A program made the position numbers and the translations under genes. The notes below the pieces were generated by a model, which saw only the letters and a list, made by a program, of their open reading frames with translations, was not told where the DNA came from and ran no database searches. Source: Blautia schinkii DSM 10518 (GTDB lineage: Bacteria; Bacillota; Clostridia; Lachnospirales; Lachnospiraceae). Taken from it: a stretch of DNA of 64,000 nt. Below are positions 26,236-34,305 of this stretch, piece after piece. The stretch spans positions 61,420 to 125,419 of the forward strand of contig JNKJ01000021.1 of assembly GCA_000702025.1 (NCBI GenBank), given 5' to 3'. Numbering within the stretch: the stretch's first letter is position 1; each line of letters begins with the position of its first letter.

Positions 26236-27744
26236 ATGGAAGAAAATAAGAAATTAACAAATGAAGCCGGAGCACCGGTTGCGGAGAACGAGCATTCTCT
26301 CACGGCAGGGCCGAGGGGACCTGTGGCACTGCAGGACGTGTGGCTGTTGGAGAAGCTGGCTCATTTTGACAGGGAAGTAATTCCGGAGCGGAGGATGCAT
26401 GCCAAGGGCTGGGGCGCTTATGGAAAACTGACCGTTACACAGGATATTTCCCAGTGGACCAAGGCCAAGGTTTTACAGCCGGGAGCAGAGACAGAGCTGT
26501 TTCTCAGGTTTTCCACTGTTGCAGGAGAGCGGGGAGCAGCGGATGCTGAGCGTGATATCCGCGGCGTGGCAGTGAAATTTTATACAGAAGAAGGCAACTG
26601 GGATTTAGTAGGAAATAATACACCGACCTTCTTTTTACGTGACGTACATAATTTCCCGGATTTAAACCGCGCAGTGAAGAGAGATCCCCGGACAGGTATG
26701 CGGTCTGCACAGAACAACTGGGATTTCTGGACTCTCCTGCCGGAAACGTTCCATCAGACAACTGTGGTGATGTCTGACCGCGGTATTCCGGCCTCATTCA
26801 GAAACATGCATTTTTACGGGGAGCACACCTTCTCTCTGTATAACGAGGATAATCAACGTGTTTGGTGTAAATTCCATTTCAGAACACAGCAGGGTATTAA
26901 GAACCTTACAGACGAGGAAGCAGAAATGCTTATCGCTAAGGATCGTGAGAGCCATGGACGTGATTTATATGAGGCTATTGAGAAAGGTGATTACCCTCGT
27001 TGGACCATGTACGTGCAGATTATGACAGAGGAGCAGGCAAAGAACCACTATGAAAATCCGTTTGATATTACGAAGATATGGCGACACAGCGAATATCCTC
27101 TTCATGAGGTAGGCGTACTGGAGCTGAACCGCAACCCGGAGAACTATTTCGCGGAGGTTGAGCAGGCGGCATTTACACCCGCTCATGTGGTTCCGGGAAT
27201 TGGATTTTCTCCGGACAAATTCCTTCAGGGACGGCTCTTTGTATACGGTGATGCACAGAGATACCGCCTTGGTGTGAATTATAATCAGATTCCGGTGAAC
27301 CGGGCGAAATGTGAAGTTCATGATTACCATCGTGATGGCTTCATGCGTATGGACGGCAATTATGGCGGAGCTCCTGCTTATAGTCCGAACAGTATGGGAG
27401 AATGGGCGGCGCAGCCCGATGTCATGGAACCGCCGTTAGATCTCTCCGGTGCTCTTTACGCTTATGATCCTCAGGATGATCCGACAGATGACTGCTTCCG
27501 TGCAGGCGGAGATTTATGGCGTGTGATGACCGAGGCCCAGAGAGCCTTGCTTATCGAAAATACCGCGCGCAATATAGCGCCGGTTACCGAGAATATCAAA
27601 TACCGCCATGCAGTCCATTGCTGCTGGGCGGATGAGGAGTACGGCCGCCGCATGACCGAAGCCCTGGGCCTCGACCCGGAAAAAGTGAAACAGCTTTCCA
27701 AAGGGGACCACAAGGCACTGATAAAAGCTACACTTCCAGAATAA
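26236..27744 (+). CDS. Monofunctional heme catalase
   Basis: 502 residues, small-subunit catalase length. Catalytic His in [13 protein letters not shown], the distal Asn in [12 protein letters not shown], and the proximal heme-ligand Tyr in GDAQRYRLG. The C-terminal extension ([17 protein letters not shown]) is the catalase-related immune-responsive domain. It converts hydrogen peroxide to water and oxygen in the cytoplasm, a useful protection for an anaerobe exposed to air. AAAGGAG precedes the ATG by eight bases. It is monocistronic, with its own promoter and terminator. Confidence 0.95.
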   Translation: MEENKKLTNEAGAPVAENEHSLTAGPRGPVALQDVWLLEKLAHFDREVIPERRMHAKGWGAYGKLTVTQDISQWTKAKVLQPGAETELFLRFSTVAGERGAADAERDIRGVAVKFYTEEGNWDLVGNNTPTFFLRDVHNFPDLNRAVKRDPRTGMRSAQNNWDFWTLLPETFHQTTVVMSDRGIPASFRNMHFYGEHTFSLYNEDNQRVWCKFHFRTQQGIKNLTDEEAEMLIAKDRESHGRDLYEAIEKGDYPRWTMYVQIMTEEQAKNHYENPFDITKIWRHSEYPLHEVGVLELNRNPENYFAEVEQAAFTPAHVVPGIGFSPDKFLQGRLFVYGDAQRYRLGVNYNQIPVNRAKCEVHDYHRDGFMRMDGNYGGAPAYSPNSMGEWAAQPDVMEPPLDLSGALYAYDPQDDPTDDCFRAGGDLWRVMTEAQRALLIENTARNIAPVTENIKYRHAVHCCWADEEYGRRMTEALGLDPEKVKQLSKGDHKALIKATLPE

Positions 27745-27759
27745 GTAAACTTTATACAG

Positions 27760-27795
27760 AATCTGCCGCATGAGTAAAGTGCGGCAGATTTTTTG
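27760..27795 (+). terminator. Catalase terminator
   Basis: AATCTGCCGC and GCGGCAGATT pair perfectly around an 11-base loop, followed by TTTTTGC. Confidence 0.85.
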
Positions 27796-27965
27796 CGATT
27801 TAGTGCGGTAGCAGCTCAGATAATTAGTGAGGGCATAGGAGTAAGTCTGCAAATAAAAAAGTAGGAAGGATAAAAAAGTAAGTAAGAGAATAAATGTGAG
27901 AGTTCACATACGTTTGCACATTTGCTGTGTGACCATAGGAAAACGTAAATACGGATAGGGAACGG

Positions 27966-28002
27966 GGAATGATATATGGAATGATATATGGGAATGATAT
28001 AT
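27966..28002. repeat. Three 12-base direct repeats
   Basis: GGAATGATATAT occurs at 27966, 27978 and 27991, the third after one extra G. They lie 80-115 bases upstream of the macrodomain gene, just before its promoter. They could be slippage products or binding sites. The 27796-28080 gap contains nothing else apart from the promoter. Confidence 0.75.
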
Positions 28003-28016
28003 GCAGCGATTTCATA

Positions 28017-28045
28017 TTGGGGTTCATAAATAAATGTGCTATACT
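28017..28045 (+). promoter_or_regulatory. Promoter of the macrodomain/two-component operon
   Basis: TTGGGG, 17 bases, TATACT, 35 bases upstream of the macrodomain start. Confidence 0.5.
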
Positions 28046-28080
28046 AAAAAAGATGTATAGAATCAAGGAGGCGGGAAAGC

Positions 28081-28596
28081 ATGAAGTTGACAACTATATT
28101 AGGAGATATCACAAAAATTTCCTGTGATGCGATCGTGAATGCGGCGAATACTTCTCTGCTGGGCGGCGGAGGAGTGGATGGAGCTATCCACAGGGCAGCG
28201 GGACCTGAGCTTCTGAAGGAGTGCCGTACGCTGAACGGCTGCCCCACAGGGAAAGCTAAAATCACGAAGGGCTACAGACTGCCTGCAAAGTATGTCATAC
28301 ATACGCCGGGACCAATCTGGAGAGGCGGCGGTTCCGGGGAAGAGACGCTGCTCAGAAGCTGTTACAAAAGCTGTCTGGAACTGGCTGCCACGTACGGGTG
28401 TAAAAGTGTGGCTTTTCCGTCTATCAGCACGGGAGTCTATCATTTTCCCCTTGAGAAAGCAGCGCCCATCGCAGTGCAGACGATTATGGACTTTTGTAAG
28501 GAGAATGGTGTAGTCGAAGAAGTTACGATGGTGTGTTTCAGTGAAGATACGAAGAAGTATTATGACGAGGCGCTTGCCCGCTGGAGCGAAGAATGA
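28081..28596 (+). CDS. Macrodomain ADP-ribose hydrolase (YmdB/MacroD-like)
   Basis: 171 residues, a single macro domain. The binding-loop motifs are [22 protein letters not shown] and [15 protein letters not shown]. Members remove O-acetyl groups from ADP-ribose or mono-ADP-ribose from proteins. The gene starts with GGAGG nine bases upstream and its stop overlaps the start of the response regulator by four bases (ATGA), so it is translated together with a two-component system. That coupling is unusual; a functional tie between ADP-ribose signalling and the regulator is possible but not shown. Confidence 0.92.
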   Translation: MKLTTILGDITKISCDAIVNAANTSLLGGGGVDGAIHRAAGPELLKECRTLNGCPTGKAKITKGYRLPAKYVIHTPGPIWRGGGSGEETLLRSCYKSCLELAATYGCKSVAFPSISTGVYHFPLEKAAPIAVQTIMDFCKENGVVEEVTMVCFSEDTKKYYDEALARWSEE

Positions 28597-29285
28597 GAAT
28601 ATTATTGGTTGAGGATGACCGGGAGATCAGCGCAATGCTGAAGGGGTATCTGGAGACGGAAGGTTTTGAGATCGTGACGGCATTTGACGGTCTGGAGGCT
28701 TTGCAGAGCTTTGATTCTGAAAGCTTTGACCTGGTGCTGCTGGATTTGATGATACCAAGACTCAGCGGCATGGAAGTGATGCGCAAAATACGGGAGAAAA
28801 GCACAGTGCCCATCCTGATTGTTTCCGCTAAGGACAGTGATTCTGATAAATCCCTGGGCTTAGGCCTGGGTGCGGATGATTATATCACGAAGCCTTTTTC
28901 TGTAACAGAGCTGTCCGCACGCATTAAAGCAAATATCCGCCGCAGTACGCAGTATTCCGTCCATAAGGATGTGGAGGAAACACAGGGTACACTAAATGTA
29001 GGAGAACTGACAATCAATCTGGACGATTTTACTGTGTGTAAAAATGGCCTCAGCATAGACCTTACAGCTAAGGAATATGAGATTCTGAAGCTGCTTGCGA
29101 AAAATCCCAAAAAGGTTTATACAAAGGAGCAGATCTATGCGAATGTATGGAATGATGCCTATTGTGGAGATGAAAATGCAGTGAACGTGCATATCAGCAG
29201 GCTGCGCAACAAGATAGAGGATAATCCCAGAAGTCCCAGATATATTGTCACAGTCTGGGGGATTGGCTACAGATTAGGAGAGTAG
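28593..29285 (+). CDS. OmpR/PhoB-type response regulator
   Basis: 230 residues. Receiver domain with acidic LLVEDDREI, phospho-acceptor Asp in [11 protein letters not shown] and Lys in [11 protein letters not shown]-terminal winged helix with [19 protein letters not shown] and [26 protein letters not shown]. It is coupled to the macrodomain gene upstream and lies one base before the kinase. Together with the ABC genes it probably forms an antimicrobial-peptide or cell-envelope stress module. Confidence 0.93.
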   Translation: MRILLVEDDREISAMLKGYLETEGFEIVTAFDGLEALQSFDSESFDLVLLDLMIPRLSGMEVMRKIREKSTVPILIVSAKDSDSDKSLGLGLGADDYITKPFSVTELSARIKANIRRSTQYSVHKDVEETQGTLNVGELTINLDDFTVCKNGLSIDLTAKEYEILKLLAKNPKKVYTKEQIYANVWNDAYCGDENAVNVHISRLRNKIEDNPRSPRYIVTVWGIGYRLGE

Positions 29286-29286
29286 G

Positions 29287-30219
29287 ATGAGTCAGAAAAT
29301 TTTGCTGTTATTATCCGTGCTTTTTGCGGCGGTTTGTCTGGCTTTTCTCAAGGAATGGTCCGAAAGGCGGAGATTACAGCGTAATATCCGTGAAATATCA
29401 GACAAGCTTTCCCATATTCTCGAGGAGGATACGGAAGAGAAGGTGATGTCCTTCAATGATTCGGAGGAAATAAAGAGGCTGATCACTCAGGTGAACGCAG
29501 TGCTTGAGGACAGGCAGCGGCGAAAGGCAGAGTTCATCCGCACGGAGATGGGGGCGAAGCGGATGCTTTCGAATATTTCTCATGACATAAAGACACCGCT
29601 TACCGTGATTCTCGGCTATCTGGAAATCATGCAGATGGAGGAAAACACCAGCCCGTTTTTGGGAAAGGTGCAGGATAAGGCTGACCAGGTAATTTGTATG
29701 ATCAATCAGTTTTTTGACCTGGCAAAGCTGGAATCCGGGGATGCGCCGTTGGAGATGGAGAGAGTGAACCTTAATGAAGCCTGCCGCCGTAATATTCTGG
29801 ATTTCTATCAGATATTGCAGGAGTGGGAATCTGAGGTGGAAGTAGACATACCGGAGCTTTCCATGTATGTATATGGAAATAATAGCGCGCTGGACCGAAT
29901 CTTGTTTAATCTTATTTCTAATGCGGTGCGGTATGGTGGAGAAGGGAAGTTTGTGGGTATTTCTCTTGCCAAAGAAGGGGAGCAGGCAGTTATCAGGATT
30001 TTTGACCATGGGAAAGGTATTGCCAGGGAGCATCAGGCTCATATATTTGACAGGCTGTATACAATGGAGGATTCCCGAAGCAGAGAGATACAGGGAAATG
30101 GTCTGGGGCTCACCATTGTGAAAAGTCTTGCGGAAAAGATGGGTGGGACTGTCCAGGTGGAGAGTGAGCCGTGGAAGCTTACCGTATTTACGGTCCGTCT
30201 GCCGCTGCTTAAATACTAA
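29287..30219 (+). CDS. Membrane sensor histidine kinase
   Basis: 310 residues. One N-terminal membrane helix (ILLLLSVLFAAVCLAFL) and no sizeable extracellular sensor; then a HAMP-like linker, the H box SNISHDIKTPLTVILGYLEIM, N box LFNLISNAVRYGG and the G box GNGLGLTIVKSLAEKMGG. With almost no outside domain, it may take its signal from the membrane or from the downstream ABC proteins, as seen in bacitracin-type modules. Partner of the regulator one base upstream. Confidence 0.92.
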   Translation: MSQKILLLLSVLFAAVCLAFLKEWSERRRLQRNIREISDKLSHILEEDTEEKVMSFNDSEEIKRLITQVNAVLEDRQRRKAEFIRTEMGAKRMLSNISHDIKTPLTVILGYLEIMQMEENTSPFLGKVQDKADQVICMINQFFDLAKLESGDAPLEMERVNLNEACRRNILDFYQILQEWESEVEVDIPELSMYVYGNNSALDRILFNLISNAVRYGGEGKFVGISLAKEGEQAVIRIFDHGKGIAREHQAHIFDRLYTMEDSRSREIQGNGLGLTIVKSLAEKMGGTVQVESEPWKLTVFTVRLPLLKY

Positions 30220-30233
30220 ATACAAAATATATT

Positions 30234-30251
30234 GCCGGGGCATGCCCCGGC
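30234..30251. terminator. Terminator hairpin after the two-component operon
   Basis: GCCGGGGCATGCCCCGGC is a perfect 18-base palindrome followed by TTATTTTAT. Confidence 0.7.
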
Positions 30252-30259
30252 TTATTTTA

Positions 30260-30343
30260 TATCATAGGGAAGTACTCCAATCTGTTCTGATAGGAAGAAT
30301 ATCACTTTCCTATGATATAACCCTCCGGGGGGATGCACACAAT
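30260..30343. repeat. 83-base interspersed hairpin element, copy B
   Basis: Second copy of the element at 11234-11316. Its ends (ATCATAGGGAAGT and ACTTTCCTATGAT) form a 13-pair stem with one G-U; the two copies differ within the stem but both keep it paired. A GGCTGC-TTC-GCAGCC hairpin follows at 30355-30369. The remaining 30370-30544 stretch has a possible TACAAT -10 region near 30469 but no gene. Confidence 0.65.
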
Positions 30344-30544
30344 GTGCAGAGGAGGGCTGCTTCGCAGCCGCATATGGGCGTGTTTTGAACTATGCAAACT
30401 CGCACATGCCTCAATAATTACATCGAAAGAAATTCGTAAGAATTGGTCAACAGTTATGAAAGTTTCGTACAATATAATCATTTACATAAACACAAGGGAA
30501 TGCTTTCCTGTAAATGGAGATTAAAAGGGTATGGGAGGAGAAAT

Positions 30545-30739
30545 ATGATAAGAAAAGAATTTGGAATCGGCCTGATGCTTTGTGGGGCTGCGTTTACGTT
30601 GCAGAGACTGATTGACATGCCGGAAATATTGATGGGTATTATGCTGGGCACAGGGCTTTGGATGGAGTTGTATGGTATCATGTCAGAGGAAACGCGTCAA
30701 AAGATAAAGCAAACTAAGAGGAAGCTTTTAAAGAGATGA
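30545..30739 (+). CDS. Small membrane protein upstream of an ABC-2 exporter
   Basis: 64 residues: MIRKEFGIGLMLCGAAFTLQ and PEILMGIMLGTGLWMELYGI form two likely membrane segments, followed by a basic tail (RQKIKQTKRKLLKR). GGGAGGAG is six bases upstream. No family recognised. It sits between the two-component genes and the ABC ATPase and could be an accessory or regulatory peptide of that transporter. Confidence 0.55.
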   Translation: MIRKEFGIGLMLCGAAFTLQRLIDMPEILMGIMLGTGLWMELYGIMSEETRQKIKQTKRKLLKR

Positions 30740-30777
30740 TTAAGGAATGCAAAGCCGTTATAACAGGAGGGGCTAAA

Positions 30778-31704
30778 ATGGACTATATTGTACAGACACA
30801 TGAGCTTACAAAAGAGATTGGCGGTAAAAAACTTGTATCCGGTGTTAATCTTCATGTGAAAAAGGGAGACATATACGGATTTCTCGGACCAAACGGGGCG
30901 GGAAAAACTTCAACGATGAAATTACTTACAAATTTGTGGAAGCCAACTTCCGGAGGAGTAGAGCTCTTTGGGGAAACCCTCCAGGCAGATTCTTACGAGG
31001 TGCTCAAACGGATGTCCAGCATTATTGAATTTCCGGTGTTTTATGACCGTTTAAGCGGCAGGGAAAACCTGGTGCTTCACTGTGAATACATGGGCTACTA
31101 CAGCCCGGACGCAGTAGATAATGCGTTGGAGCTTTTAGATTTGAAGTCTGCGGCAGACCAGATTGTGAAAAAGTATTCCCTTGGAATGAAGCAGCGCCTG
31201 GGATTGGCACGAGCAGTCCTTACAAAGCCGGAGCTTCTTATTCTGGATGAGCCTGCTAACGGATTGGACCCGGCAGGAATGAAGCAGGTGCGTGAGCTTC
31301 TCAAAATGCTCAGCAAGGAATATGGAATGACAGTTGTGATTTCCAGCCATATTCTTTCTGAGGTAGAGCCCATCGCAGATACGATTGGCCTGATCCAACA
31401 GGGCCGGCTGCTCAAAGAGGTATCGATGGATGAAATCCGTAAGCAGAATCTTAACTTTATTGAGGTAGGTACAAAGGCCGTGAAAAAGGCGGCTTATGCC
31501 CTCACGGAGCAGCTTCATATTAATAATTTCAAAATATTGGAGGACTGCAAGGTACGCATTTACAATACAGAAGCTACTGTTTCTGACATTACGAGAGTGC
31601 TTACTGAGGGCGGGGTACCAATCGACTATATTGTACAGAATGCTGAGTCACTTGAGGATTATTTCCTGAAAATGACAGAAGCAGGCACTGCAGAGCAGAA
31701 TTAG
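30778..31704 (+). CDS. ABC transporter ATP-binding protein (bacitracin/lantibiotic-immunity type)
   Basis: 308 residues. Walker A GPNGAGKTSTMKL, signature YSLGMKQRLGLARA, Walker B LLILDEPANGLDPAG and the H-loop VISSHILSEVEP. A C-terminal extension (ILEDCKVRIYNTEATV) is typical of BcrA-like exporters. ACAGGAGGGG lies six bases before the ATG. With the following permease it forms an exporter or detoxification transporter, probably controlled by the upstream two-component system. Confidence 0.9.
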   Translation: MDYIVQTHELTKEIGGKKLVSGVNLHVKKGDIYGFLGPNGAGKTSTMKLLTNLWKPTSGGVELFGETLQADSYEVLKRMSSIIEFPVFYDRLSGRENLVLHCEYMGYYSPDAVDNALELLDLKSAADQIVKKYSLGMKQRLGLARAVLTKPELLILDEPANGLDPAGMKQVRELLKMLSKEYGMTVVISSHILSEVEPIADTIGLIQQGRLLKEVSMDEIRKQNLNFIEVGTKAVKKAAYALTEQLHINNFKILEDCKVRIYNTEATVSDITRVLTEGGVPIDYIVQNAESLEDYFLKMTEAGTAEQN

Positions 31705-31716
31705 GAGGGCGACGGT

Positions 31717-32427
31717 ATGTGGAAATTAATCCGTTTGGAATATAAGAAAAATAAAATCCTGAAATATGTGATGAAGGTTGGAGTTATCACTGCCATAGCA
31801 TTGCTGTTCTTCTTTGCATTTACCTTTTGGGGAATTGCATTGGATTCGGATACAGGTAAGGTAGAGCCTGATATGGTCGACAAACTGCCTATGCTTGTAA
31901 CTGCATGTATGGATTTAGTGTTCATGGTCTTTACCACCTCAATGTATAGTTCCTTTCTCATAGAGCCGTATCAGAATAAAAGCATTCATTTGATGTTTAC
32001 TTACCCGGTGAGCAGAAAGAAAGTGATCGTGGCGAAGATTGCTGCTGTATGGATGTTCAGCTTGATTGCCTCTGTGTTTACAAGACTTGTGGTATTTGTG
32101 GCACTGAAAACAGGTGGTTGTTTCTTTACGCCGGATTTTCTTCTGAATTACAGTATTATGGATTTCAGCTTCTGGAGTGTACAGCTCGTCAAGTCCATTG
32201 AAGTTGTGACCATTGTGCTTCTGGCAGTATGGGGCGGTATGGATATGAAGTCTACAAGAATGGCGGTGATTTTCTCTATTATCCTGATTGTGATTATGCA
32301 AGGGGCGGTAGGAGATTTGTCACTGCGCAGTCAGTCGTGGCTTCCGCTGATACTTGCGGCGCTTGCTATTGTGAGGACGCTGATATTTGTGGCAGGAGTT
32401 GAGAAAAAAGATGTACCTGACTTTTAA
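31717..32427 (+). CDS. ABC-2-type membrane permease subunit
   Basis: 236 residues with about six membrane helices. MWKLIRLEYKKNKILKYVMK is the cytosolic lead; SSFLIEPYQNKSIHLMFTYPVSRKKVIVAKI is the typical coupling region of ABC-2 permeases such as the BcrB/LanFEG group. Twelve bases after the ATPase stop, with TTAGGAGGG upstream. Partner of the preceding ATPase. Confidence 0.85.
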   Translation: MWKLIRLEYKKNKILKYVMKVGVITAIALLFFFAFTFWGIALDSDTGKVEPDMVDKLPMLVTACMDLVFMVFTTSMYSSFLIEPYQNKSIHLMFTYPVSRKKVIVAKIAAVWMFSLIASVFTRLVVFVALKTGGCFFTPDFLLNYSIMDFSFWSVQLVKSIEVVTIVLLAVWGGMDMKSTRMAVIFSIILIVIMQGAVGDLSLRSQSWLPLILAALAIVRTLIFVAGVEKKDVPDF

Positions 32428-32517
32428 TATAAGGAAAAATCTGGTATAATAGAAACTGATGTTTCCATGTGGGGGGAAACTTAAGGATTTCGGCTTTATC
32501 AGACGAGGAGGTACACA

Positions 32518-32772
32518 ATGCGGTTAGAACGGGTGCAGGAGGCGTTAAAGAGAAAAAAGATTAAATATGAATATACAGAGGAGGAAGGCTGCGGGAGCAT
32601 TGATTTTATGTTCCGGGGCCTGCGGTTCCATGTTTGGGAATATGAGGACCGGGTCTGGGGCGCAGAGACAAATGTTTTTGAAGCCGGCAGAAGCCAGGAT
32701 ATCGAGGGTGATTATCAGGGGACGATCGCCCAGGAGATTCTTTCCTGGCCGGACATGATACCGGAGGGTTAA
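32518..32772 (+). CDS. Uncharacterised small protein
   Basis: 84 residues, acidic, soluble: MRLERVQEALKRKKIKYEY, GSIDFMFRGLRFHVWEYED and AQEILSWPDMIPEG. A kinase-like fold is absent; it looks like a compact alpha/beta protein. GAGGAGG is seven bases upstream. An upstream TATAAT (about 32446) may be its own -10. It ends before a strong terminator, so it is a single-gene unit. No family recognised. Confidence 0.7.
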   Translation: MRLERVQEALKRKKIKYEYTEEEGCGSIDFMFRGLRFHVWEYEDRVWGAETNVFEAGRSQDIEGDYQGTIAQEILSWPDMIPEG

Positions 32773-32782
32773 GAGAAAAAGG

Positions 32783-32849
32783 ACCGCCGCGGGGGATTCG
32801 GCACCATTCTTAGTAAAGAAGAGGTGCCGGATGAACTGCGGCGGTTTTA
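32783..32849 (+). terminator. Two-part terminator after the 84-residue gene
   Basis: ACCGCCGC pairs with GCGGCGGT, and inside it CGGCACC pairs with GGTGCCG. TTTTAA follows. The gap to 32943 holds nothing else. Confidence 0.65.
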
Positions 32850-32943
32850 AGTATTTATTCCCGCGGGCAACGTGCCAAGCGGCCATGCTTGCTGCGGGAG
32901 CTTTGGCATTAGAGCGTGATTGGGAATTATGGCCTGCTCAGAG

Positions 32944-33414
32944 CTATAGTCTGTTCAGCATCCAGATTCCCAGGTTCAGGTAAGCGGCAAAGATAAGCCA
33001 TAGGAGGTAAGGAATCTGTAGATAGGCCGCAAAGGGTTGTATTTTATAGAAATCATACACCATCGCGGCTACGAGGTAGATTAAAAACAGCAGCCAGAAA
33101 AATGCAAACAGATACCACCCGGCGCCGAAAAAGATCGGAGCCCAGAGGAAATTCACAATGAGCTGCACAACATAGAGAAAGAGCGCAGGCTCCCGCATAC
33201 TGTTTCTTGTCTGGGAGATGATATACGCTGAAATACCCATGAGGATATAAAGGATGGTCCATACAAGTGGAAAGACCCATCCTGGAGGCGAAAAAGCGGG
33301 CTTGTTAAGTTCCTGGTAGCTGGCAAAATCATTCCGCACCAAAAAGCCCGACAATCCGCCCACAGCTAAACTAAAGGCAATACTCAGAAGCAAGGGTTTC
33401 CATTTTATTCTCAT
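32944..33414 (-). CDS. tspO: TspO/MBR-family membrane protein
   Basis: 156 residues with five membrane helices. Family motifs are visible: NKPAFSPPGWVFPLVWTILYILMG and NFLWAPIFFGAGWYLFAF, with the Trp/Pro-rich tetrapyrrole-binding pocket. TspO binds porphyrins and cholesterol-like ligands and is linked to oxidative or tetrapyrrole stress; its exact role in Firmicutes is open. The ribosome binding site (AAGG) is weak. It is transcribed alone against its neighbours. Confidence 0.9.
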   Translation of the reverse strand: MRIKWKPLLLSIAFSLAVGGLSGFLVRNDFASYQELNKPAFSPPGWVFPLVWTILYILMGISAYIISQTRNSMREPALFLYVVQLIVNFLWAPIFFGAGWYLFAFFWLLFLIYLVAAMVYDFYKIQPFAAYLQIPYLLWLIFAAYLNLGIWMLNRL

Positions 33415-33535
33415 GACAACAAACCTTGTTTTCTTTTAATCTATGTTGGGAATCATTGAGATATACGGAAGGATTGTGTATAATTTATAATGTAAGAAGA
33501 TAAGCCTTCGGCGATTACAGAGCTGGATGGAGGTA

Positions 33536-33612
33536 TTATGTTATGTAATGTACGGCGTGGTACGGTAATGTAAGGCATGGTACGGCGTGGTATGGCATAG
33601 TTTGGTATGACT
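33536..33612. repeat. Degenerate 10-11 base tandem repeat
   Basis: Units such as GTACGGCGTG, GTACGGTAATG, TAAGGCATG and GTATGGCATAG follow each other with drift for about 75 bases, upstream of the GNAT gene at 33678. No gene is seen. The 33415-33677 gap contains only this repeat and AT-rich sequence. Confidence 0.6.
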
Positions 33613-33677
33613 TATGGCTAACTGCAAGGCGCAGAAAAATTAAAATATAAATAATACAGTAGGAAAGTAGGGACATT

Positions 33678-34232
33678 ATGGAATTAATAGATATTTCAAC
33701 ACAAGGATATAAATACAAGGAAGATGTACGAAAGCTTTACGAGGAGGCTTTCCCGGATGAAGAAAAGAAGCCCTGGGTTGTAATGGAACGCCTGGTGGAT
33801 GAGGGAAAGATGGAATTGCTTGCAATTGTGGAGGAGGATATGTTTGTGGGACTTGCCATGAATATGTTATCTGAAAAAACTGCGCTTCTTGATTATTTTG
33901 CCATTGCTGCGGACAAGCGGAGCGGCGGCTATGGCGGGAGAGCGGTCCGTATGCTGCAGGAGAGATTCGCAGGGAAGAAATATATTTTCGAGATAGAGAT
34001 GCAGGACCCGCAGGCGGATAATGCAGAGGAACGCAGACGCAGAAAGGCTTTTTATCTTCGTAACGGTCTGAAGGAGACAGGCGTGTTTGCAAATGTTTAC
34101 AGTACTGATTTCGAGCTTTTGACCCCGGATGGAAGTCTTACTTTTGAGGAATATGTGGATATGCTGCGGTATATTCTTGGGGAAGAGGGGCTGGCTGTGC
34201 TTAATCCTATACATTATTGCAAAAAATTATAG
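33678..34232 (+). CDS. GNAT-family acetyltransferase
   Basis: 184 residues. The acetyl-CoA site is KRSGGYGGRAVRMLQERFAGK (R-x-x-GxG/A pattern), preceded by TALLDYFAIAADK, and YLRNGLKETGVF matches the C-terminal GNAT motif. Substrate unknown. The ribosome binding site is weak (AGTAGGGAC). It ends at a bidirectional terminator shared with the rhamnosidase gene. Confidence 0.82.
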   Translation: MELIDISTQGYKYKEDVRKLYEEAFPDEEKKPWVVMERLVDEGKMELLAIVEEDMFVGLAMNMLSEKTALLDYFAIAADKRSGGYGGRAVRMLQERFAGKKYIFEIEMQDPQADNAEERRRRKAFYLRNGLKETGVFANVYSTDFELLTPDGSLTFEEYVDMLRYILGEEGLAVLNPIHYCKKL

Positions 34233-34257
34233 CAACTACTTAAAAGAACAAGCTATC

Positions 34258-34300
34258 AAAAGAGAGGAAAACATGAAACAACATGAATTCCTCTCTTTTT
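34258..34300. terminator. Bidirectional terminator between GNAT and rhamnosidase genes
   Basis: AAAAGAGAGGAA and TTCCTCTCTTTT are a perfect 12-pair stem with A and T runs on either side, so it can stop transcription from both converging genes. Confidence 0.8.
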
Positions 34301-34305
34301 CATAT

